64,000 nucleotides of DNA from Ophiodon elongatus (Eukaryota > Chordata > Actinopteri > Perciformes > Hexagrammidae): the NCBI GenBank assembly GCA_016806645.1, contig JACSYO010001012.1, forward strand, positions 72,501 through 136,500. Direction: 5' to 3'. The notes beneath the pieces were generated by a model, which searched no databases, was not told the DNA's origin, and was given only the letters and a program-made list of their open reading frames with translations. The position numbers and the translations under genes are program-made. Shown one piece after another: positions 42,611 to 64,000 of the stretch; within the stretch, counting starts at the first letter, position 1; every line of letters starts with the position of its first letter.

Positions 42611-45600
42611 ATGAACGTGTTTGACCGCAACATCAACTTTGACTCCCTCTTCAAGTTCTCCCAAATGTGCGTAAGCATGCAGTAGATTGCTATCTCAGGC
42701 ACATGCTTTATCCACTATAACGCAAGTGTTCACCGCCCCCGCTGTGTTCATTGTAATCATTTTTTTGCAGATCTCATTCCACCCAGGTGCACTTGAAGAA
42801 TGTGTACTCCAGCCTGGCACTGTGTATGTTTGTGGCTGCAGCTGGCTCCTACGTCCATGTTGTCACTCGCCTCTTTCAGGTAATGCTAACGAGTTACAAC
42901 AGAGTCTACCTGTCCAGGTCCATCCTGTATCTCTATGCAAATAATGCCCTTAGGGAAATTACAGAAAAGCATACTTTGTCCTACTGAATCTAACCCAATT
43001 TGCACTTGCTTTCTAACATGTGCTGAAGATAAAATGTCATAGTTTTCACATTGGCAAAATTATTTATAGATAATTTAATTTTGCATCATTATCCAGTGTT
43101 TGTTCAAAAAAGTGTGTAAGCTACCTAGATCTTAATGCTTCTCTTTCTATGATTAATTTAGTCGATGTTTTAAACAATAGCCACATCAATTACCTAAATG
43201 ACATTTGCTGTGAAATATAGTGCATCTTCTTCCCTGAAAGTAAAGTTTTCATTTCAAGAAAGTGTATTCATATTTTTTTTTAAAGATTTCAGTGGAGATG
43301 GTCTTTCATTTTGGTGATATATCTGCCTCTATAAATAGCATGGGAAAAACACATTATTTGGGGATTTATAGTTTTAGAAGATGCTGTATGTATTATGGAT
43401 AAAAGACTGACGGTACAATTCCCCTTTTTCTATTTAGTTATATTTGTATATCACAAATTAGAGGACTTGCATTTCTTGGTGTCAACATGGAAACATATAA
43501 GGGCTTTGCCAATAAGAAAGAAAAAATAGGTTAGAAGTTATAATTATGCTGATGAGCATCAAAAACCCAAGACAAAATGTGAGAGAACAAAAAGCAGGAA
43601 CTGCTCCAATTTGTCTTTTGTCTGCTACACCGGTACACGGGACTTTTATAGTGCATTCTCCTTTGTCAGGGCAGGTACCACAGGTCAAAGTACTCGCCTG
43701 GAATTTGAATCAGAATAACCATGAGACTTTTTTGACAAGTTCTCTCTTATCTTAAGATCTTCTGGTGAAGGAACAAAACAACTATAGTTTCAGTGACGTC
43801 ACCCACAAATGGTGCAGTGGATGCTCCATCTTAACCTTGTGTTCTTGTTCTCAGGGAGGTGTGCTGTCTGTGCTCGGCTCCTTGGGGATGATGTTTTGGC
43901 TTGCCATGACGCCACACAACTCTGAAACGGAGAAGAAGAGACTGGCTATCCTCGCAGGATTTGCCTTCCTTACAGGTACCTGATGTTACAGGTGCCGTTG
44001 GCACTTAGCATGCAGACTCTGCTTTCTGTTAATTTACAGTTGTTTAAGAGTCTCTAAGCAGCGGTTTCCTTCCTCTCCTTCTCCAGGTGTTGGCCTTGGC
44101 CCCACAATGGACTTTGTCATCGCTATCAATCCGAGGTATTTGAAAAGTCACTCATGCTTTTACATAAGCAGCTGGCAGCTAGCTGACTAAAAGTTAAACA
44201 TTATAAAACTAAACCGCAATGAGAAGAGAATTGTGGAATGATTGGTAGCCATCTCTCTGAGTCTGTACACATATAATTGAAAGTGGGAATTTACTGAGAA
44301 CTAAAATTTTGTTCTGGTTTGTTTCTCAGCATCATCATGACGGCTTTCATGGGAACCTCTGTGATTTTCGTTTGCTTCACTCTCAGCGCTCTCTATGCCA
44401 AACGCAGGAGCTACCTGTTCCTGGGAGGTAAAGGCTGTTCATTAATGTTGTGACCCATCACCCTGAATACTTCTCTTTTCAACCTTTTCCAACAAATACT
44501 TAAATGTCACCCATTTAACCCATGCTTCTTGTAAGGCACACTGATGTCTGGCCTTTCCCTCCTGTTCCTGATGTCTGTGATGAACATGTTCTTTGGATCT
44601 GTGATGCTGTTTAAGGTAGCTGAACCAATTGGCACCATTCCTCACTAAACGATTAATCCGCTGCGTCAACGTTTTTGGTGTAAATCATGTTTTTCATATA
44701 TTCTGGCAGGCACACATGTACCTCGGGCTGCTCATCATGTGCGGCTTCGTGCTGTTTGACACTCAGCTCATCATTGAGAAAGCAGAGAATGGAGACAAGG
44801 ACTACATCTGGTGAGAACTTGTATTCTTTATGTTGGCTCACATTTTCTCATAACCAAATACCATGCAAATACCATGCAAATACCATGCAAATACCATGCA
44901 AATACCATGCAAATGCATCATTCCATAGTAAGGTGTAGTTTAGTGTCCGTTCCTAAAAGTAAAGACGGATCCAAATATTTGACTTTTTTTTTCTGAGCTC
45001 AGCCCGTAGAAAATGAATGGATACATTTTGTAGCCAGATGGTCTTGTTTGAGATATTAAATTATGTATAGTAATTTGTTTCCCCTTAAAAGCATATATGT
45101 TTCTGAAACAAGCATGATATATTTAATTTTTTAAGGCACTGCGTGGACTTGTTCCTGGATTTCATCACCATCTTCAGAAAACTCATGGTCATCCTTGCCA
45201 TGAACGATAAGGTACAGAATGTTATCCTTTTTTTGGGTAAAGTTAAAGGATAAGTCTTGTCATATTTTGTGTTTTCCTTATTGTCAACACATCCAATATG
45301 ACCAAAGGCAAAAATCAAGAGATCCTATTATAACAGGTGTTATCTGCGTATCCAAAGCCTGATACATGTTATTCCTCTGCCACAGAGCTCAACTGTTGTC
45401 CAAAAATATCAACAACGCATGAATGAGCCACACTGTTGCACTTGGTGACAGTTTATTTTTGACACAATCCCACATATACCGTCCTGCTGCTGGAGATACT
45501 CACGAATACACCAAATCCATGCCTGAAAATAGTTCACAACACTTGCATTATTTATCCTTGTTTTGAGTAACATTGACAAAACACTACCGAGGCCAGATGC

Positions 45601-47226
45601 TTTAGGAACTCAGTGAGCCTTTTTTTTTGATGAAAGCATTTAGGGTTGGGCAATATTGAAATGCCTTACTAACAATATTGCTCTGAGAAGACGATGGCCC
45701 GCATGAAATGATCATATTAAGAAGGACGCACAGAGATATTAATATCTATTCACTGGATCCCATTAGTGGCCACCATGTATATGCTGTAAGCACTATTTTG
45801 CATAAGCGCAACCTGAGATCAATAAATCAGATCAATCAACAGGTAGTAACTGCCCCCAAACAGTCTCACCATCAAGACAGTTTTTGTCATTCAAATTATT
45901 ATTATTGATAACTTACAGAAACATTTCGTGCAAAAGTCCACCGTCTCTTACTTACTCTCTCAAACACACAGATAGCGACGCAGCGCTGTGTCCTCGTCTC
46001 TGTAATTATCTCAGTCCTTAGTGCAGAAGTCAACATTTTATTAAAAGAAATGAATGTAATAATTTCCAAAATTCACAACATATTTTTATCTACTGAAATA
46101 TTCTGCTTCAATCCATATTTGTTAACGTTAAGCCGTTCAAAAACTACATTTCCACTGTGGTCAAAACCGTCTTACTCTCCCACACAAACCTGTAATAAAC
46201 GGGCGGTCTAGCAGCAATACAACACTTTAAATAATATTTATATAACCAAAATAACACAAAAGCAGACGTATGCTGGCGTTAATTATTGACCCTATGAATA
46301 TCGTTCTGTAATCATGGACAGGAGTATGATTATTGTTGCAAACCAATATCGTTTTGAACGATAATCACGTTGACAATAACAAAGGATAATTCTATCCTGA
46401 AAGTTCCTCCATGAAAGATTGGTAAAATGTAAATAATGGTTCCTAATTGAAACTGATTACTTAGAATGGGGTTTATTACTGCTCTGTGCAGCAAAAAAAC
46501 TTTCTATTCACCGCCATTGTATTTCGTGCCTTTTCTTTTAGGTACTTGCCCTTTTTTATTTGAGCATATCCAATTTATGCTATTTTATACTTTTACTCCA
46601 CTTAATTTCAGAGGGAAATATTGTACTTTTAACTTTACTGCATTCATTTGACGTTTAGAATTACTAGTTACTTTTCAGATTAAGATCTTAAAATGAAATG
46701 ACACATTCCAAAAATACAGATTCCAGAATGCAACACGTTGTGAAACACATTGGAAGCTCAATCAATAACAAAAGTAATCGCTGGTTGCGGTCCTAAAAAT
46801 ATTACTTATGTAATAGTACTTTTAGTCTATTAGTAAAATGTACTTGGGGTATTAAAAGTAAAAAAAAATACTCATTCTGCAAATGGCCCTTCTGTTCATA
46901 TTATCATAATATTGGGTTATTATTGATTCATTAATGTGTAAGTAGCATATAATTTGACCTTTTATACATTGTTGTGTAGTTTAATCTACCACAAAGATAA
47001 TTTTTTTTAATACGTTTGTTATACATTTTGTATGTAAAATCTTAATCATCACTCAAAAATAGTCAATCAACAAACACACTGTAACCCCATCTGACTGCAT
47101 GGCTTGATAACACTAGAGTAAAGTGGATAATGTGTTTTGGTTTTATAACATTTAATTACAAAGATTGTGTCTTACAACTCTGATTATTTGTCCCTTTTTC
47201 AGGACAAGAAGAAGGAAAAGAAGTAA
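42611..47226 (+). CDS. tmbim6: tmbim6, transmembrane BAX inhibitor motif protein 6 (Bax inhibitor-1), 237 aa
   Basis: Multi-pass ER membrane protein that limits ER-stress-induced cell death and lets Ca2+ leak from the ER lumen in a pH-dependent way. Nine coding exons: 42611-42666, 42771-42879, 43855-43975, 44087-44135, 44330-44427, 44536-44615, 44710-44810, 45136-45211, 47203-47226; all phases agree and the total of 237 codons equals the human protein length. Family landmarks: N-terminus 'MNVFDRNINFDSLFKFSQ', 'LALCMFVAAAGSYVHVV' (TM1), 'LAGFAFLTGVGLGPTMDF', 'TLSALYAKRRSYLFLGG', 'CGFVLFDTQLIIEKAENGD' with the conserved aspartate, and 'LDFITIFRKLM'. The lysine-rich tail 'DKKKEKK' (required for function in mammals) is a tiny last exon, 2 kb from its neighbour. 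Intron 1 uses the donor at 42667, not the nearby 'gtaagc'; only this keeps 'QISHSTQVHLK' in frame. Confidence 0.97.
44858..44914 (+). repeat. Tandem 11-mer array with five ATGCAAAT octamers, tmbim6 intron 7
   Basis: The unit ATACCATGCAA repeats five times. It yields exact ATGCAAAT octamers at 44863-44870, 44874-44881, 44885-44892, 44896-44903 and 44907-44914, an 11-base period close to one turn of DNA. It lies 48 bases after the donor of exon 7. Confidence 0.9.
45212..47202 (+). other. tmbim6: tmbim6 intron 8, repeat-rich
   Basis: A 2-kb intron with no exon signal. It holds a 'ggttgggcaatattgaaat' stretch (about 45640-46390, ending 'acgataatcacgttgacaat'), probably another old interspersed element, and a mixed-orientation 'agtactt'-family copy (46530-47000). 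Confidence 0.5.
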
Positions 47227-48145
47227 AGAACATTTGGAAATAAAAAACAATGTCTGAAGAGGCACAATTTGCAACGCAATTGGTGCTTTTCACTTTCTGT
47301 CTTCATTTATTGAATTAACTCCTATGTGGTCTTATATTATTGAAATTTCTTTGATTTATTTTTCAAACTTTCAACAAGAGTTGAATGCAAGTTTCTGATA
47401 AACTAATGCTAGTCCCCATCATGGCTGTGAATGGAGAATTAGAGTAATGCTGCAGTGAACGTGCTTGGCCTGTAGAGGGGAGTGTTGCCCTATGAAGACC
47501 CCCAGAAGCTGAGCAGCACTTAATGAAGATACTCATTATTTAGTGCCATAAATTAATGACTCCTTTTTAGTGGGTCATGTCGGCTTCGGAGGCTAATCGG
47601 TGTTTTATTTGAAGTTATTTAAGTTCAGTCGTTGATTTGCTTATTTTTTTTTAGTTTTCCTCCATTTTCTTTAGTGGAGTGTCATAAGATATGGTGTCCC
47701 ATGATTTTGACAACAGATTACCCCCTTGGACAAATTTCCCTGTCATTGTTTTTGTTCCTACGAATTTTGTTTTGAGACCAACATTTTGAGTAAGACTGGT
47801 GAAGTCTGGTAACACGGACACTAACCCTGAAAGCCTGTCGGAGTCAAGATGATCTACACTAACGCATTCAGATGGACTTTTGGTATTTTGGGTGTTGGCA
47901 GCTGGAGGAGGCGGAAGAGTCGGTGCCATCTGTCTTTTCATCTGATAGCAGGCGAGTTACTCAGACCTCTCCCAGTGTAAATTTCTCTAAATATCTGTTG
48001 TCTAGAAAGTAGTTTGCCAAATGATGTGATGTTAACCTTTACGATTTTTTGGAAGTGTATACTGTGAAGAATTTATTTTATGGATGTAAAATTTAAACTA
48101 ATAATTTGATACATTTGCTCAAATAAATGTGTTGAACGTATTGAA
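47227..48145 (+). terminator. tmbim6: tmbim6 3' UTR and polyadenylation signal
   Basis: A 0.9-kb 3' UTR ending at the AATAAA at 48122-48127, followed by a T-rich downstream stretch. No other gene overlaps it on either strand as far as I can see. Confidence 0.6.
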
Positions 48146-49954
48146 ATGAAGTGATTTTTTTTTTCTTCATTCTGGCTACTAATATGTTTTGCTACTATTA
48201 ACAGTACTATCATACATATAATATACTCATATGTAATAGTGCTTCATTTAAAATGTGATGACATGAATCAATGAGTTATCAATTGGAAAATAATCTGCAT
48301 CTGTCTTTGTCAATTTATCGTCAAAGAAATGTATCAGAATAAAGAGTAAAATATTTCCCTCTGGCATATAGTGGACCAGAAGTAAAAGGGAACTCCAATG
48401 ATTTTAAGTATCAAGTCTGTTTATCATTTGGGAACAAAGTACATTTACTCAAGTACTGTTTTGAGGTACTTGTACTTTACTTGAGTATTTCCATTTTATG
48501 ATACTGTATACTCATACAATTCAGAGGGAAATATTGTACTTTTACAGCACATTTGTGAGACATCTGTAGTTTTAAGATTAACGAGGCTCGCAACAAAATC
48601 TAGATGGTAATAAATATCTAAATATAGATAAAATAATGTGGAGTTTGAAAGAAGTGAGCTTCCTGAACACTGGTCCCCTCTCATTGCTGCTCTAGGCCAC
48701 ATTAGCTAGATGTAGACTAGAGCAGCAATGAGAGGGGTTACATAAAGCATAACAGAATAAACAACTTAACTGTTGCATTATGGGTAACGTAGGTTTCTGA
48801 CAGACGAATGTGTCGAATAAATGATACAATATCAGTTTCTGCTAAATTGGTGGCGAACAAAAGGGAAAATACTCAAAGGACAAATTTCACAATTAAATTC
48901 CCTGTCCCCCTATTTATGTCTAATTGATTGGACCGGCTAACATAACTACTGCACACAAAGAAGTAAATCAAAACATTTTAATTAGAAAGTTGAAAAACGG
49001 CAGTAGGTACATAGGACCTCTATTGGCTAGGGAACGAACAGCAACGGAGATGTTGAAATACAAGATATGAACATAATCTACTAAGCGGAGAGACTGCAAT
49101 TTCACAGAAAGATTACAAAAAGAAAATAAGATGACTGCAAATGATGTACATTTAAAATAAATAAATAATAGAAATACATATTCATTGAATAGTGTAGCCA
49201 TTTCTCTTATCTATGTTATTATTGCTGGTATATATTACCTTTAAATGTATTATGATTTAAAACAGACATTTTCTGACAACCTTCATTGGTCGCGAAACGA
49301 TATCAACATGTTCAATAAAATCGTTTATACATTTAAAATCGTGATGCATGAGTTTAGCAATAAAGAATCACAGACATTAACATTCATTTTTTTTTTAAGG
49401 AGCTCGATGTTTTTTCTGTTTTTTTTTTCTTCAGTACATTATGTGACGAAATGATGTCCAGAACAGAATGGATGTATTGATACAGATCAGCTCTTCCTCG
49501 ATGTACACCACGATCTGTCTACCAAGATGATTAAAAACAAAAGACAAGTTGCTGAACAACTACCAGGAGTGATAACTTTTGTGCTAATCATTAGCATAGC
49601 CATGCGTTTTGTAGTCCTCTATACATGAATTAAAGTGTCCACAGAAGACTGATTGTGAAAAAGGTGAACGGCCTATATGATTTGGGGTGGCTTTTGGCTT
49701 CATGTTTATAGGAAATCCTGAGGAGAAGTCTATTGATCTCTTTCCAGTTGCAACAGAGAAACAGCTGATGAGAAAGCATCACCACAAAATTCTTGCGAAC
49801 ATCAACAGAGAAGTTTCTCTTCTTTAAAAGATGGCGGTGGGTCAGCAGCATCGCGGTGCAGCCAGCAACCAGAAGACACGCTCAGAGCGGGCCCGTGTCT
49901 TATTGTCTGTGGACTGGATGCTCGGCTCTCCGTCCTCCCCAATCCTCGGCCGGA
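48146..49954. other. Convergent gap between tmbim6 and nckap5l, including the nckap5l 3' UTR
   Basis: Holds a reverse 'agtactt'-family fragment (48430-48580, starting 'gtacatttactcaagtactg'), the perfect hairpin at 48675-48737, and AT-rich sequence that must include the nckap5l 3' UTR on the minus strand. I could not pick a clear polyadenylation hexamer for nckap5l. Confidence 0.5.
48675..48737. repeat. Perfect 21-bp inverted repeat (hairpin) with 21-base loop
   Basis: The left arm 48675-48695 begins CCCCTCTCATTGCTG. The right arm 48717-48737 ends CAGCAATGAGAGGGG and is its exact reverse complement over all 21 bases. The loop (48696-48716) has a weaker inner pairing of ACAT with ATGT. The bases just outside the arms do not pair. 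It may be a foldback element or a small RNA hairpin on either strand. Confidence 0.8.
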
Positions 49955-62277
<12,323 letters not shown>

Positions 62278-64000
62278 CTGTAAACACACAAGGTGACACT
62301 GCAACCATCACCGTCACAATCTCTATAGCAATAAAATGTTCTCTTCTGGAAAAGACGTTCGGCAATAAAACACCAGCCGCTCTGGACAGGGACCAACGTT
62401 ATGAGAATGCCCTCCATTTCTTAAAAGTACAGCACATCTTATTTATTTTTGCTACTGGGCACTGAAGCTACAATTGCTTCATTATAATGTTCTTTTCGTA
62501 TGCACAGCTGATTGTTTTTTATTAAAATCACACATCAGACCTGGGTCTGACAGTATTAAGGAACAGATTTAGAAATAGTTAAACGTTGGTAGGATACCTC
62601 ACAGCTGACCTGTCACAAGCTGTTATCCTGCTCCGACTGTGTGCACCGATCTGATATGCAGCACATTAAATACTTTGTCATTATCATAATAAAAAAAATT
62701 ATTGTTTCCGTTATTAGTTACATACAAGCTGCTGACTCAGTTCACAACCCCATGTCTCATGTTACCTCACATAAAAGAATTGCAAAGAGCTCAGAGCAGT
62801 AAAGTATACAGATTTTAAATCGATAGTACTCTGTATTTGGAGATACCCCGAGTTGAGGCGTGAGAATCATTCTCAGGAAAAGAAAAATTAGATCTGTGCA
62901 TCCACACCTTCCCCTGCAAGGACGTAGGTTAGGTTTCAGAGGTGGAGGGACATGATGAGTGGCTTTCACCTCATTAACCAAATAAAACCTCAAGTCATTT
63001 TAAATAATAATTCTTAATCTAGAACACACCACATTATGATGAATATAGCAGGACTCTTTTTTTATTCTCCAAAATTACCACTACTGCCTTAAAAGTCTGT
63101 GGAAAAGCAAAATAAGTTCTCAGAAAGCGGTAACTCCATATCAAAGTCTTACGGATGAATAAATGAAAAGTTACATGTTCAAAAGATAAATTCAGTCTCA
63201 TCATAAACAACTGTCTTACTTTTCAGAAAATTGAACAGCCTACATTATAAGTAAAAGAGAATCTAAACAATGGCAACCCTTCAGCTACAAAAATTATATA
63301 TATATATATATAAAAATCACTTTCCACAACTGTGACTGACATTGAAATAGGTTATTATCTTTTCCGTTATAATGGTAATCCAAGAAAAACAACTAGAAAT
63401 ACTAAATCTTTTTTTAGCCCATAGCTGCGTCTTCCTCTCAACAACTTAATCACATAGTGCAGCCTTGGTGCAGCCTTGGTGCAGCCTGTGAGGTGAAACC
63501 CAGGGCAAAAGAAGTCCACTAAGCACTCACTGCGCCTTGTAAAGATAATTGCTGAGCTCACAGTAATAATGAATGTATCAACATTATAATCTACTCAGGG
63601 CTCCTCTCCTTTAGATGTTGGAGGCCGGACAGTAAGGAGAACATAAAAGAGATAACATAAAAGTAAATAAAACTGAAAACTGTAAAAGCAGAACGTATTC
63701 ATATTCAGATATTGATGATTATGATCTATGTATGTATTGTAGCATATCCATATCTACCCCTGACTGCTTGATTTAGAGGCTATATATTACTGTTTATTCT
63801 GTATATTACTCTGCACTACTGCTTTCTGCACTTTAGATGAGAAGCTGAACTGCATTTTGGTGTCTCTACTAAATAATAACATTTAATAAAATTTCATCAA
63901 ATCTAAAAACGGAGAAATGCAGCAAATCCTCATTTCAGAACACAGAAACAGCGAACATTTGCATCAAATATTACTTAATGATTCATGAAAAATAGAGTTT
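62278..64000 (-). other. nckap5l: Upstream of the first coding exon of nckap5l (leader intron)
   Basis: Begins with the acceptor 'gtgtgtttacag' (minus strand) directly before the ATG, so this is presumably a leader intron. No further coding exon or GC-rich promoter is visible up to the window edge; the nckap5l promoter should lie beyond 64000. A 13-base motif ('gtgcagccttg') is repeated about three times at 63457-63488. Confidence 0.5.
63725..63875 (-). repeat. Interspersed repeat, 'gagacaacgaaatgcagttc' family, reverse orientation
   Basis: Read on the minus strand it gives 'gagacaccaaaatgcagttc', 'aataaacagtaatatatag' and 'ggggtagatatggatatgct', the same box order as the copy at 11365-11510. 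Confidence 0.65.

Overview
The window is a piece of nuclear genome from a teleost fish, most likely a spiny-rayed (percomorph) species. It is AT-rich non-coding DNA with short GC-rich exons, GT-AG introns, long (TG)n and (AT)n microsatellites, and many copies of interspersed repeats I recognise from percomorph genomes (an 'AGTACTTGAGTAAATGTACTT'-type family, an 'ATTAATCGATTA'-type family, L2-like LINE tails, a 'GACATACTATACTATGAC' minisatellite). There is no prokaryotic, plasmid, phage or CRISPR content.

Five protein-coding genes can be assembled exon by exon with consistent splice phases. (1) marchf9 (+, 2073-6032; first exon lies upstream of the window), a membrane RING-CH ubiquitin ligase. 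(2) slc11a2 (+, 10092-25937, 16 coding exons, about 594 aa), the divalent metal transporter DMT1/NRAMP2. (3) ctdsp2 (+, 30957-38230, 7 coding exons, 262 aa), a small CTD phosphatase, with the microRNA mir-26a in its fourth intron. (4) tmbim6 (+, 42611-47226, 9 coding exons, 237 aa), Bax inhibitor-1. (5) nckap5l (-, 62277-49955, 11 coding exons, about 1435 aa), a microtubule-associated centrosomal protein, convergent with tmbim6. From memory of the human map, the homologues of all five genes lie on human 12q13-q14 (MARCHF9 and CTDSP2 in one cluster, SLC11A2, TMBIM6 and NCKAP5L in another), so the window is a compact conserved linkage block. The genes do not form a pathway; they are neighbours by ancestry.

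Layout: 1-6.7 kb marchf9; 6.7-9.7 kb intergenic repeats with one exon-like relic at about 9.0 kb; 9.7-26.1 kb slc11a2, whose introns hold nested repeats, a LINE fragment and a 65-unit TG tract right against an exon; 26.1-30.2 kb intergenic; 30.2-39.9 kb ctdsp2, from a GC-rich promoter to a long 3' UTR; 39.9-41.1 kb intergenic; 41.1-48.1 kb tmbim6; 48.1-49.9 kb the convergent gap with a perfect hairpin; 49.9-64 kb nckap5l and its upstream region, with inverted minisatellite arrays flanking two exons and an unexplained GC-rich open region.

I found no wholly new biological system. The most promising unusual signals are the TG tract acting as the 3' splice-site context of slc11a2 exon 7, the inverted arrays flanking two nckap5l exons (possible circular RNA), a five-copy octamer array at 11-bp spacing in tmbim6, a perfect 21-bp hairpin between tmbim6 and nckap5l, and two exon-like islands I cannot assign.
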